64,000 nt of DNA from Rhodobacteraceae bacterium IMCC1909 (GCA_030704425.1 JAPDHM010000002.1:868001-932000); one strand, 5' to 3'. Positions 49,790 through 58,579 are shown, counted from the stretch's first letter. The notes: generated from the letters alone by a model not told the origin. Numbers and translations: made by a program.

Positions 49790-50422
49790 TCACGACAGTT
49801 TTGCAGCGCGGGCCAATGCAATGACAAAAACAGTTTTCGCACCAGCTTCCAAAAAAGTAGCCCCGGATGTAAAAACATCGTCCACCAAAACCACCGCACG
49901 GGCAGCCACACATCCAGCCCGCGCCGGGTTTATCGCCATAGAAGCATGCAACAATTTCCGGCGTTCCTCAGCAGTATGATCCTTAAGCTCCGGTGTACGG
50001 CGGCACTTCTTCAACCCATCCAAACAGCACTCAAGTCCCGCCATCTGCGCCACCTTCTGCGCAATGAGCGCAGATTGATTAAACCGCCGGCGCCACTGCC
50101 GTTGCCAATGCAAAGGAATTGGAATCAGCACAGGAGTGGGTGGAAAAATATCCGCGCCCCAGCGCAACATCCAATGGGCAAAAGGCGCTATGAGATCTTG
50201 GCGCTTCAGGGCCAAAATCATACTGCGGGCTTTGGCATTATATGAAAAAACCGCGCGCCCACTGATCCAGGGACGCGGGTTGTTTAAGCAATCGTCACAA
50301 AGAATATTTGCATCATTGTGATCCCCTAACATTTGCCCACCACTTTTCGGACAGGCACAGCCCGCAATAAAATGCGCCTCGCGCCAACATTCTGGGCAAA
50401 GATGCAGATGATTTTGCACCAA
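49790..50422 (-). CDS. ComF family phosphoribosyltransferase-like protein, unclear start
   Basis: A protein of about 210 residues with the PRPP-binding signature VVLVDDVFTSGAT and the middle block LIPIPLHWQRQWRRRFNQSALIAQ, typical of ComF, a factor for DNA uptake and possibly recombination. Zinc-ribbon cysteines CPECW and CDDC are present. Homology extends upstream of the listed TTG start: the frame reads AIYPHQCPGCRVL from 50458, giving the first CxxC, but a TAA at 50459-50461 precedes it and no ATG or GTG is available. Either an ATT at 50455 or the TTG at 50422 is used, or the amino terminus is damaged. Confidence 0.78.
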   Translation of the reverse strand: MVQNHLHLCPECWREAHFIAGCACPKSGGQMLGDHNDANILCDDCLNNPRPWISGRAVFSYNAKARSMILALKRQDLIAPFAHWMLRWGADIFPPTPVLIPIPLHWQRQWRRRFNQSALIAQKVAQMAGLECCLDGLKKCRRTPELKDHTAEERRKLLHASMAINPARAGCVAARAVVLVDDVFTSGATFLEAGAKTVFVIALARAAKLS

Positions 50423-50505
50423 GACCCGACAACCGGGACATTGATGAGGATAAATCGCTTACAACACACCTTGCAAATCACACGGCTCCCTTCTACCTCA
50501 GAGCA

Positions 50506-51321
50506 ATGACAGCGCCTGCACTCTTCGATCCCATAACTCAAGCCGAAGCACGCGCGCATGCCTGCGCTTCAGGCATGTTTTTGCAAGAGCTGGCCTGCAC
50601 TGAAATTCTAGAAAGACTGAAAGCGGTTAACAGCCAGTTTAAATCCGTCGCCATCGTCACCGGTTTTCCACAGGTTTGGTCGGGTGCCTTTCCCAACGCA
50701 AAACTGGTGCGCGATGAGGATCTGCTGGAATTGAGCCCCGGGCAGCATGATCTCGTCGTCCACGCAATGGCGCTGCATCATTGCAATGACCCCATAGGCC
50801 AAGTGGTACAATGCGGCCGCGCGCTGCAAGCCGATGGGCTGTTCATGGGGGTGTGTTTCGGTGGTCAGACCCTTACAGAGCTGCGCAGTGCCCTATCAAC
50901 GGCAGAGGCGGATTTGCGCGGCGGCCTTTCACCGCGGGTCACCCCTATGGCGGAAATTCGAGAGCTTGGCTCCCTCTTGCAGCGGGCCGGCCTCGCCTTG
51001 CCCGTGGCAGATTCGCTAAAAATACCGGCGGCCTATAGCGATATTTATCATCTTATGCGCGATTTACGCGACATGGGTGAAACCAATATCATGACGGCGC
51101 GTCCAAAATCCTTCACCCCCAAATCACTATTTGACCGGGCCCAAGAGATCTTTGCCACAGAATTCCCAGCAGATGACAGCCGCATTGCCTGCACCTTCGA
51201 TTTGGTTTTCCTTTCAGGTTGGGCGCCGCATGCGAACCAGCCCAAAGCATTAAAGCCCGGATCCGTGACGAAATCGCTCCAACAAGCGTTAGAAGAGGCA
51301 AAAAGCTACTTGGACAATTGA
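50506..51321 (+). CDS. Methyltransferase-like protein, BioC/NDUFAF5-type with degenerate SAM motif
   Basis: A 271-residue class I methyltransferase-fold protein related to BioC and mitochondrial NDUFAF5. The later motifs fit (HDLVVHAMALHHCNDPIGQVVQCGRALQADGLFMG), but the glycine-rich SAM-binding loop reads SVAIVTGFPQVWSG and has lost the usual E/D-x-G-x-G-x-G. NDUFAF5 is a member that hydroxylates rather than methylates a complex I subunit, so a non-methyl role is possible. The gene is divergent from comF, and hemH follows 51 bases later. Confidence 0.75.
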   Translation: MTAPALFDPITQAEARAHACASGMFLQELACTEILERLKAVNSQFKSVAIVTGFPQVWSGAFPNAKLVRDEDLLELSPGQHDLVVHAMALHHCNDPIGQVVQCGRALQADGLFMGVCFGGQTLTELRSALSTAEADLRGGLSPRVTPMAEIRELGSLLQRAGLALPVADSLKIPAAYSDIYHLMRDLRDMGETNIMTARPKSFTPKSLFDRAQEIFATEFPADDSRIACTFDLVFLSGWAPHANQPKALKPGSVTKSLQQALEEAKSYLDN

Positions 51322-51371
51322 CGAGACCCATTTTCCAGTTATTTGCAAAGGGACAGATTCAGGAGCACACC

Positions 51372-52430
51372 GTGACAGATCAAGACACCACCTATTTGCC
51401 CTTATCCGCTGCACCAGCAGATCACCCAAAGGTGAAGGCACCAAAGATTGGGGTTTTGCTGTCCAATCTGGGCACACCGGACAATTATGATTATTGGTCG
51501 ATGCGCCGGTATCTGGGCGAATTTTTATCGGATCGGCGGGTGATTGATTATAGCCCCTGGCTTTGGCAACCTTTGCTCCAGCTCATCATCTTAACAAAAC
51601 GACCATTTTCTTCCGGCGCGGCCTATAAGTCGATTTGGAACATGGAGGCCAATGAAAGCCCTTTGGCCACCATTACTAAAGCGCAAACCGAAGCTGTGCG
51701 CACAGAAATCTCCAAACGCTATGACGGCGATGTTATGGTTGAATATTGTATGCGCTACGGCAACCCGTCCACCCAGTCCGTTGTGCAAAAGATGGTGGAT
51801 GCCGGCTGCCAGAAAATTTTGTTCTTTCCACTCTATCCGCAATTCGCCGGGGCCACCTCCGCCACAGCCAATGATGAATTCTTCCGAAGCTTGATTAAGC
51901 AAACTTGGCAACCCGCCGCTCGGACTGTTAGCCCATATTTTGATCGTCCAGATTATATCAACGCGCTGGCGACCTCGATTGAGAAGGCCTATGAAACCGC
52001 CGAGCTGCGACCAGAGGTTTTGGTGTGTTCCTATCATGGAGTGCCAAAACGCTATTTGATGCAGGGTGATCCCTACCATTGCCAGTGCCAAAAAACCACG
52101 CGCCTATTGAAAGAGCGCTTGGGTTGGGATGACACAGAAATCGTAACCACCTTCCAATCGAAATTCGGTCCAGAGGAATGGTTGCAACCCTATACGGTCG
52201 AAGAAGTGGCCCGTATGGCCGAGAAGGGCCAGAAAAATATTGCAGTCTGCGCCCCAGCTTTTTCAGCCGACTGTATCGAAACGCTTGAAGAAATTAACGA
52301 AGAGATCAAGGAAAGCTTTGAGCACGCCGGTGGCGAACATTTCACATATATCCCCTGCTTGAATGACAGCAAAGAACATATTGAAACCTTTAGCAATGTA
52401 ATTTCAGAAAATCTGCAAGGCTGGATTTAA
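51372..52430 (+). CDS. hemH: Ferrochelatase
   Basis: A 352-residue enzyme that inserts iron into protoporphyrin IX. The motifs KIGVLLSNLGTPDNYDYWSMRRYLGEFLSDRRVI at the amino terminus, YPQFAGATSATANDEFF and CSYHGVPKRYLMQGDPYHCQC with its conserved histidine, and QSKFGPEEWLQP are family signatures. The GTG at 51372 follows AGGAGC; the frame continues upstream inside the preceding gene. It ends at a strong bidirectional terminator. Confidence 0.96.
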   Translation: MTDQDTTYLPLSAAPADHPKVKAPKIGVLLSNLGTPDNYDYWSMRRYLGEFLSDRRVIDYSPWLWQPLLQLIILTKRPFSSGAAYKSIWNMEANESPLATITKAQTEAVRTEISKRYDGDVMVEYCMRYGNPSTQSVVQKMVDAGCQKILFFPLYPQFAGATSATANDEFFRSLIKQTWQPAARTVSPYFDRPDYINALATSIEKAYETAELRPEVLVCSYHGVPKRYLMQGDPYHCQCQKTTRLLKERLGWDDTEIVTTFQSKFGPEEWLQPYTVEEVARMAEKGQKNIAVCAPAFSADCIETLEEINEEIKESFEHAGGEHFTYIPCLNDSKEHIETFSNVISENLQGWI

Positions 52431-52432
52431 TC

Positions 52433-52465
52433 AAAAAAGGGCCACTGAAACAGCGGCCCTTTTTT
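52433..52465. terminator. Bidirectional terminator between hemH and the small membrane protein gene
   Basis: AAAAAAGGGCCACTG (52433-52447) and CAGCGGCCCTTTTTT (52451-52465) form a long stem with one mismatch around AAA, flanked by an A-run and a T-run. It starts two bases after the hemH stop and serves the converging small gene too. Confidence 0.93.
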
Positions 52466-52489
52466 CAATTGATGCTTGCAATCAAGTAA

Positions 52490-52675
52490 TTATTTAGTTG
52501 CCAATGCCACGATTGCGATCAACGCCAGTGGGATCAACAGCGAACTTGCAGAACCAGCTGCTTCGTCCATTGTGGACGCAACAACAGGTGCTTCCATGAC
52601 CGGTTCGCTCATACCACCTGCGAAAGAAGTCGTTGCCGCTGCTACAAAGACAGTCGCCAAAATTAGTTTTTTCAT
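52490..52675 (-). CDS. Small exported membrane protein, function unknown
   Basis: A 61-residue protein. The ATG at 52675 has GGAG six bases upstream, giving MKKLILATVFVAAATTSFAGG, a clear signal peptide with a likely cut after SFA. The mature part is a short acidic, proline and valine stretch (SEPVMEAPVVASTMDEAAG) followed by one hydrophobic helix SLLIPLALIAIVALATK at the carboxy end. Predicted topology: periplasmic loop with a single terminal anchor. Small proteins of this design occur in Roseobacter-group genomes from memory, but I know no function. It shares a terminator with hemH. Confidence 0.72.
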   Translation of the reverse strand: MKKLILATVFVAAATTSFAGGMSEPVMEAPVVASTMDEAAGSASSLLIPLALIAIVALATK

Positions 52676-52820
52676 TTTATTCTCCATTCGTTTTGGTTCT
52701 CACGCATCATGTGCTGAACCGAAAAGGTAACCCATCCAGATGACGCTCCGGATAAAGCAAATTAAATTTGTTTTTGCAAATGCGGATTCGGCGTATCTTC
52801 GCCCAAAACCGCGACACTCG

Positions 52821-53420
52821 TCAAATTAGCAACACCTGCGTGCCAACCTTGGTGAGTTCATATAATTCGGCAATTTGCTCGTTGTAAAGTCCGATGCAGC
52901 CATTCGAGGATCTGCGGCCAATCTTTCGCGTGTCATGGGTGCCGTGAATACGGTAATAGGTCCAAGAAAGATATAGCGCGTGGCTTCCCAATGGATTGTC
53001 CGGCCCTGGCCCTACGAATTCAGGCCATTCCGGGTTGCGTTTGCGCATCTCTGGAGTTGGTCGCCAGGATGGGCCCACAACTTTGCGCACAACTTTCGTC
53101 CGGCCTTTGCGTGTTAAATCCGCGGTCATCGGAACAGATGTTGGGTATAACTTGTAGATCGACTCGTCTTCAGACCAGTAATGCAGCGCGCGCGAGTCAA
53201 TGTCGGACAAAATCGCCCCATTCTTAAGCGTGTCAAAATAGGGGCGCCAATCCAACATTCTAAAACTGCTGATATTGCGAAGAGCCATCTCGCTGGACTC
53301 TGTTTCTGCCTCCACAGTATCAAACACATCTGTCTCCTGCGACAGGGCAAGCGTCCCCGACAAGGATGCCGCCCCGGTCAAAAATGCCCGTCTTGGCAAA
53401 TGGTTTTCTGCTCCGCCCAT
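52821..53420 (-). CDS. L,D-transpeptidase with Tat signal
   Basis: A 199-residue YkuD-domain enzyme that makes or remodels peptidoglycan crosslinks or attaches proteins to it. The active-site block is HGTHDTRKIGRRSSNGCIGLYN, with the catalytic cysteine in SNGC; an Arg usually following the Ile is replaced by Gly. PRRAFLTGAASLSGTLALS is a Tat-type signal if translation begins at the ATG at 53420; the frame remains open to 53528 with another hydrophobic segment that is less suitable. Related to a second such enzyme 0.7 kb away. Confidence 0.9.
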   Translation of the reverse strand: MGGAENHLPRRAFLTGAASLSGTLALSQETDVFDTVEAETESSEMALRNISSFRMLDWRPYFDTLKNGAILSDIDSRALHYWSEDESIYKLYPTSVPMTADLTRKGRTKVVRKVVGPSWRPTPEMRKRNPEWPEFVGPGPDNPLGSHALYLSWTYYRIHGTHDTRKIGRRSSNGCIGLYNEQIAELYELTKVGTQVLLI

Positions 53421-53570
53421 GGTATTCACTCCACATATGTTGAGGGTGCTTACAAAGAAAATCGACAACACACAAATCAAACACGCCTGATGTACAACAT
53501 TTGTCTTAATATTGGGTTTGATTGGCAACGCTTTGCCGCTATGTACGCTGCAGAGGATTGAGGGTTCAAA

Positions 53571-54092
53571 ATGATTTATCGGATCGTTCTAGCGTTTGGC
53601 TTGCTCCTATTGATGGGATGCACACAAAATACTGGCCCCAACCTAGAGCCGGGAGATCGCCCGTTGCGTCCAGTATATGTCATCAAAGCATCTGATGCCG
53701 CGCGCATTCAATACAGCATCTTAGACGGCATAAACAGCCTTCGGCGCGCAGCTGGCCTGCAAAAATTGATCTTTAATGCCAAGCTCAACGCCGCAGCCGC
53801 CACACATGCGCGCGATATGTCGGTGCAAAACCGCGCCTGGCATTTTGGCTCTGACGGATCTTCTCCGCTCGACCGTATGGAACGCGTCGGATATGAGGGC
53901 ACGCTTCTTGGAGAAAATATTTCCGAGACCTTTGAGTCAGAGCTTGAAACCCTCGCGGCCTGGATGGAGACCCCAGCCACGCGCACAATAATCCTCGCCG
54001 CAGAAGCGCAAGAAATGGGTTTCAGCTGGTATCAAGAACCGGGCGGCAAAATTTGGTGGACTTTGGTCACCGGCATCGAGGCGCCAAACTAG
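53571..54092 (+). CDS. CAP/SCP domain lipoprotein
   Basis: A 173-residue lipoprotein. The lipobox LLLMGC gives an acylated cysteine at residue 17. The CAP (SCP/PR1-like) fold shows LDGINSLRRAAGLQKLIFNAKLNAAAATHARDMSVQNRAWHFGSDG, with the conserved His in ATHARDM and His-Phe-Gly, and GENISE. CAP proteins bind lipids or act on cell-envelope polymers; no clear enzymatic assignment is possible. It stands between two L,D-transpeptidase genes, which suggests an envelope function. Confidence 0.88.
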   Translation: MIYRIVLAFGLLLLMGCTQNTGPNLEPGDRPLRPVYVIKASDAARIQYSILDGINSLRRAAGLQKLIFNAKLNAAAATHARDMSVQNRAWHFGSDGSSPLDRMERVGYEGTLLGENISETFESELETLAAWMETPATRTIILAAEAQEMGFSWYQEPGGKIWWTLVTGIEAPN

Positions 54093-54140
54093 ACCATATC
54101 GCGCAACAATGAGACGCAAATTGCACGCCCCGAACAGGCT

Positions 54141-54644
54141 CTAGGGGTAAATCCAAATCGGCGTGCCGATGTCAACCATCGCATAAATCTCTTCAATTTC
54201 ACGATTGCTCACCGCAATGCAGCCCCAGGTCCAATCTTTGAAAAAGAAGCGATAGGGCCGGGGCGTTCCATGTATGAAAATGTCACCTCCCGGACTTCGC
54301 GTCCCAGCGGCCCGTCGATCCGCTGCATTGGGGTATGATATGCCGACAGATAGGTGAAATTGGCTGTTGGGATTCTTGCGATCAATGAAATACTGCCCCT
54401 CTGGGGTTTTGCCATCGCCTTCAAATTTCTTATGTCCAATGGGTGCGAAACCCAATTTAAAGTCGTATTCTTTGATAACCGTGTTACCTTGAAACAAGAA
54501 CATGCGGCGTTCAGCCTTGTATAAAACCAAGGCTGTTGCTTTCGGAAGATCGGTCCGCCAAATAGGCTTGGGATCGGAACAGGCGGCCAAGACCAAAGCG
54601 ATGCAAAACATCGCGACGATATTAAAAACTCTCATTGTCATCAC
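54141..54644 (-). CDS. L,D-transpeptidase lipoprotein
   Basis: A 167-residue YkuD-domain protein with a lipoprotein signal (FNIVAMFCIALVLAACS, cysteine at residue 22). The active-site block is IFIHGTPRPYRFFFKDWTWGCIAVSN with catalytic Cys in WGCIAVSN and His in IHG. It is convergent with the CAP lipoprotein gene. The second L,D-transpeptidase of the window differs in size and targeting, so the two may act at different sites. Confidence 0.9.
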   Translation of the reverse strand: MMTMRVFNIVAMFCIALVLAACSDPKPIWRTDLPKATALVLYKAERRMFLFQGNTVIKEYDFKLGFAPIGHKKFEGDGKTPEGQYFIDRKNPNSQFHLSVGISYPNAADRRAAGTRSPGGDIFIHGTPRPYRFFFKDWTWGCIAVSNREIEEIYAMVDIGTPIWIYP

Positions 54645-54694
54645 CCTAAGTCACCTAGCCCATCTCTACCTCAGAGTGATTAAAATACAACTCA

Positions 54695-55456
54695 TCACTC
54701 TTGAATTAAACGCTCCTCAATAGCTTTAAGTCGCGCCAATACCTCGTCACGATAGGTATCGGTTTTTTGATCTGCTTCTTCAGAATGCACATCCTGCATG
54801 GAGTTTACAATCAATCCCACCAGCAGGTTCACCACAGCAAAGGTGGTGACCATGATAAAGGGTACAAAAAACACCCAAGCATAGGGATATACTTCCATCA
54901 CTGGGCGCACGATCCCCATCGACCAGCTTTCCAATGTCATGATCTGGAATAAAGAATAAGCCGACTGCCCAAGCGAGCCAAACCATTGCGGAAAATCAGC
55001 GCCAAAGAGTTTTGTTGAGATTACCGATCCAATATAAAAAATGATCCCCATCAACAAAAAAACGGACGCCATACCCGGCAAGGCGGTGATGAACCCCTCC
55101 ACCACCCGGCGTAGGCGCGGCGCCACAGACACCACGCGCAATATACGTAAAATGCGCAAAGACCGCAGTACTGACAAGCTCTGAGCCGCAGGAACAAGTG
55201 ACACCGCAACAATTGCAAAATCAAAAATATTCCACCCATCGCGGAAAAACCTAAAGCGATAGGCCAACAGCTTCAGCACCAGTTCCACCACAAATATCGC
55301 CAGACAAATGCGATCCAAAATTCCAATAAACGTACCAAAGCGCGCCATGACCATCGTGGACGTCTCTAACCCAAGAATGACCGCATTAAATAAAATCACC
55401 GCGGTGATGAATTTACGAACTCCGGCGGACTCAAGAGTTGTTTGAAGATATATCAT
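54695..55456 (-). CDS. Bacterial voltage-gated sodium channel (NavBac family)
   Basis: A 253-residue ion channel subunit with the 6-helix layout. S4 has arginines at every third residue (98, 101, 104, 107) in VLRSLRILRILRVVSVAP. The pore loop reads TLESWSMG at residues 174-181, the same filter as in NavAb and the Ruegeria (Silicibacter) pomeroyi channel, so sodium selectivity is expected as a homotetramer. The carboxy-terminal acidic helix (VHSEEADQKTDTYRDEVLARLKAIEERLIQE) forms the usual coiled-coil neck. Bacterial Nav channels serve motility and pH/chemotaxis in marine or alkaline habitats. Confidence 0.93.
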   Translation of the reverse strand: MIYLQTTLESAGVRKFITAVILFNAVILGLETSTMVMARFGTFIGILDRICLAIFVVELVLKLLAYRFRFFRDGWNIFDFAIVAVSLVPAAQSLSVLRSLRILRILRVVSVAPRLRRVVEGFITALPGMASVFLLMGIIFYIGSVISTKLFGADFPQWFGSLGQSAYSLFQIMTLESWSMGIVRPVMEVYPYAWVFFVPFIMVTTFAVVNLLVGLIVNSMQDVHSEEADQKTDTYRDEVLARLKAIEERLIQE

Positions 55457-55462
55457 CGATTT

Positions 55463-56677
55463 TTAAACCTTGCTGAAATGGGCAACGATCTCGATATGCG
55501 GTGACCATCTAAATTGATCAACCACTTCAATCCATTTTAGCAAATAACCGCCGTTACAAAGCAAGGCCGCGTCACGCGCGAAACTGACAGGATTGCATGA
55601 CACCATAGCAATATCGCGCAAATCGCTTTGCGCCAATTGCCCCACTTGCTGCTCTGCGCCGGCGCGGGGTGGGTCGATGATGGCGGCATTGAACGGTTTC
55701 AAGTCCGTATGGTCAACAGGATTGCGAAACAAATCACGAGTGGAGGTTGTGACACTCTTGATCTCCTGCGTGTGACGCACGCCATGGGCCAAAGCCTCAA
55801 GCAACCCGGCATCATTCTCAAAACAATGCAGCGTCGCCCTATCCGACAGCGGCAATCCCAATGTGCCAGCGCCAGAGAACAAATCAACCACCCGATCCGC
55901 TCCCGCCAATGCACTCGCCACCGCCGCTTGGAGCGCGCGTTCACCCGCAGAGGTGGCTTGAGTGAATGCCCTGGGTGGCAGAGAGACTTTTACCCTGCCA
56001 AAGGTCATTTGCGGCGCCTGATGCTGGCAAATGATTTCATTTCCCACGGACAGCCGCGCAATTCCATTGGATCCAGCCCATTGGGAAAATGGACCAAAAT
56101 CTGTATCTGCAAGATGATCCAATCCCTCGACAGAGACATCAATCCCCCGATCTGTCGCCAAAATCCAAAAGCCCAGCTGCCCCTTGCGAGATCCAAATTG
56201 GACCGTGAATTGTTCAAGCGCCGGTATGAGACTCATGATCTCAGGCACCAGAACCTTGCAGGGCTCAATCGGCTGAATTGTGTTGCTGGCCTTGCCAAAG
56301 AAGCCCACCGTTGCACCCTTCTTTGTGCGCCGGCCTGTGAGTTTGGCGCGGCGGCGGGAATTTTCTGGTGATATGTGAAGCGCTTGGATGTTCGCTGTGA
56401 TCCCCTGCGCCGCCAAGGCCCGCACCACAACATCTTGTTTCCACTGAGCCACAAAATCAGGATGTGCATGATGTAACGCGCAGCCCCCACACCGCTTAAA
56501 TGCGCTGCACAGAGGGGTGATACGATGCTCGGAAGGCGTGACAATTCGTGTATTTTGCAACCGATCGCCCAGGAAATCCCCAGAGACCACCTCTCCAGGC
56601 AGGGCGCGATCAACAAAAAGTGGCCCCGCGGCCAAACCATCGCCCAGGTGCCCTAAACGTTCGATTGTGAGTTCCAT
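55463..56677 (-). CDS. TrmA/RlmD-family RNA 5-methyluridine methyltransferase
   Basis: A 404-residue class I RNA methyltransferase. The amino-terminal TRAM-like region ELTIERLGHLGDGLAAGPLFVDRALPGE precedes an iron-sulphur site CSAFKRCGGCALHH with a later Cys in PCKVL. SAM motif I is VDLFSGAGTLGLPL, IIDPPRAG is motif IV, and the catalytic Cys is in VSCNPVSFARD. RlmD-like methylation of 23S rRNA is most likely; TrmA is an alternative. The ATG at 56677 overlaps the ABC exporter stop (TGATG). Confidence 0.9.
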   Translation of the reverse strand: MELTIERLGHLGDGLAAGPLFVDRALPGEVVSGDFLGDRLQNTRIVTPSEHRITPLCSAFKRCGGCALHHAHPDFVAQWKQDVVVRALAAQGITANIQALHISPENSRRRAKLTGRRTKKGATVGFFGKASNTIQPIEPCKVLVPEIMSLIPALEQFTVQFGSRKGQLGFWILATDRGIDVSVEGLDHLADTDFGPFSQWAGSNGIARLSVGNEIICQHQAPQMTFGRVKVSLPPRAFTQATSAGERALQAAVASALAGADRVVDLFSGAGTLGLPLSDRATLHCFENDAGLLEALAHGVRHTQEIKSVTTSTRDLFRNPVDHTDLKPFNAAIIDPPRAGAEQQVGQLAQSDLRDIAMVSCNPVSFARDAALLCNGGYLLKWIEVVDQFRWSPHIEIVAHFSKV

Positions 56678-58515
56678 CAGGTCTCTTCCATTGCCAAAAA
56701 GCCACCAGATTGGTGCTTCCAAAATCCAGCATAGGCCCCATTGGCTTCTAACAGGCTGGCATGGGTTCCCTCTTCTACAATGCGGCCTTCGTCAAGCACC
56801 ACAATGCGATCCATACGCGCAATGGTTGAGAGACGATGCGCAATTGCAATCACGGTTTTGCCGCGCATGACACGGTATAGCGTCTCCAGAATGTCTGCCT
56901 CTACCGCGCTGTCCAGTGCCGAAGTGGCCTCATCCAACACTAAAATCGGCGCATCTTTTAAGATCACCCGGGCCAAAGCCACCCTTTGTCTCTGACCGCC
57001 TGAAAGTTTCACACCCCGTTCACCGACCTGTGCATCATAGCCTGTGCGCCCCTCCGGATCTTCCAGCTGCAAAATAAAATCATGCGCTTCGGCCTTTTTC
57101 GCCGCCTCAATCACGTCTTCCTCAGTCGCACCGGGCTTACCGTAAAGAATATTGTCGCGCACAGAACGATGCAGCAGCGCGCTGTCTTGCTGCACCACAC
57201 CAATTTGCGCCCGCAAACTGTCCTGTGTGACGTGAGAAATATTTTGCCCATCATAATAAATCGCCCCAGATTCCACATCATAAAACCGAAGCAATAGCTT
57301 TATGAGGGTTGATTTCCCCGCGCCGCTCGCCCCAACCAACCCCAGACTCTCACCAGGCTTAATCTCAAGCGAGACATTCTCAAGCCCACCAAACTCTTTG
57401 CCATAGCGATGCGTCAGACCGGCAATTGCGATATGCGCCGCCTTCATCTGCAACTCCTGAGCACCTGGCGCATCAACCAGCTCAATGGGAGCAGAAATTG
57501 TCTCCATCCCCTCGCGGATAACCCCCATTTCTCTGAAAAGGGTGGTCAGTGCCCACATGATCCAATGGGACATGCCACTCATCCGCAGGGTAAGGGCTGC
57601 ACCAGCGGCCACCACGCCCACATCCGCGCTGCCGATGCTCCAAAGGTAGGTGCCCCAACCCACAACACTGACGACCAAACAGCCATCCAACACGATGAGA
57701 CCAAATTCCATGGTCGTATAAAGCCGCATTTCCTTTTGAAAGGTCGCACGCGCCTCTTCGATCGCCTCTACCCCATAGTTCAACTCTTGATCATTCTGGG
57801 AAAACATTTTGACCGCATGAATATTGGTGTAGCTGTCCACCACACGCCCAGTCACGGCACTGCGCGCATTCGACGCCGCCGCCGATGCCGGGCTGACGCG
57901 CCGAACAGTCCAGACAACCAAAGCGAAATACAGCCCCGTCCACATCGCAAGGGGGATCATTAACCGAGGATCAGACTCGCCCAATAGGAAAAATGCCCCG
58001 ATCAAATAGACAAACGAAAAGGTGACCGCATCAATCAGCTGATAGACAAATTCACCCGTCGCAGGCGGGGTTTGCATGATCCGATTGGCAATGCGCCCAG
58101 CAAAATCATTTTCAAACCAACCCACAGATTGCCCCAACACATGACGATGCGCCCGATAGCGCACCAAAGTGCCCACATTTGGCAAAATCGTATTGTTGAG
58201 CAAAAGGGTCGAAACCATATCAATCAGCGGTCGAATCACAAGAATAAACCCGGTGACCAAAGCCAATTCTACCCAATGATTGCCCCAAAACTCAGACGGA
58301 GTTGCCTCTGTCATCAACACAATCAGTCGTCCGAAATACCAGATAAGAAAAATCTGGACCGCGGCAACAAGCGTTTGAAACAAGGCAGAAAAGCAAAATA
58401 TCGTTTTGAACGGGCGCAGATAGTCACGCAAAAAGGCCGAAAGCGCGCGCGGTGGACAATTGCTGACTGGGTAGGGTTGATAGGGATCAACCAATCTTTC
58501 AAAAAATCTAAACAT
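56677..58515 (-). CDS. ABC exporter with fused membrane and ATPase domains (MsbA-like)
   Basis: A 612-residue half-transporter: six-helix membrane domain (residues about 40-330) and a nucleotide-binding domain with Walker A VGASGAGKSTLIK, signature LSGGQRQRVALARV and Walker B ILVLDEATSALDSAVEADI. The transported compound (lipid, peptide or drug) cannot be inferred. The ATG at 58515 is the right arm of a 9-bp inverted repeat and no strong ribosome-binding site is visible. An upstream TTG at 58551 would add 12 residues. It is translationally coupled to the RNA methyltransferase. Confidence 0.93.
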   Translation of the reverse strand: MFRFFERLVDPYQPYPVSNCPPRALSAFLRDYLRPFKTIFCFSALFQTLVAAVQIFLIWYFGRLIVLMTEATPSEFWGNHWVELALVTGFILVIRPLIDMVSTLLLNNTILPNVGTLVRYRAHRHVLGQSVGWFENDFAGRIANRIMQTPPATGEFVYQLIDAVTFSFVYLIGAFFLLGESDPRLMIPLAMWTGLYFALVVWTVRRVSPASAAASNARSAVTGRVVDSYTNIHAVKMFSQNDQELNYGVEAIEEARATFQKEMRLYTTMEFGLIVLDGCLVVSVVGWGTYLWSIGSADVGVVAAGAALTLRMSGMSHWIMWALTTLFREMGVIREGMETISAPIELVDAPGAQELQMKAAHIAIAGLTHRYGKEFGGLENVSLEIKPGESLGLVGASGAGKSTLIKLLLRFYDVESGAIYYDGQNISHVTQDSLRAQIGVVQQDSALLHRSVRDNILYGKPGATEEDVIEAAKKAEAHDFILQLEDPEGRTGYDAQVGERGVKLSGGQRQRVALARVILKDAPILVLDEATSALDSAVEADILETLYRVMRGKTVIAIAHRLSTIARMDRIVVLDEGRIVEEGTHASLLEANGAYAGFWKHQSGGFLAMEET

Positions 58516-58540
58516 AGCCGCGCAGAATACTGCGGCTATG
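58513..58540 (-). promoter_or_regulatory. Inverted repeat covering the ABC exporter start codon
   Basis: CATAGCCGC (58513-58521) and GCGGCTATG (58532-58540) are perfect arms around a ten-base loop. On the transcript the second arm ends in the start codon ATG and is followed by a T-rich stretch (TTTAGATTTTTT), so it could block translation, act as a terminator for the upstream cca transcript, or be an operator. Confidence 0.55.
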
Positions 58541-58579
58541 CTTTTTTGCAAACAAAATAATGTGGTTAAACAAACAAAC

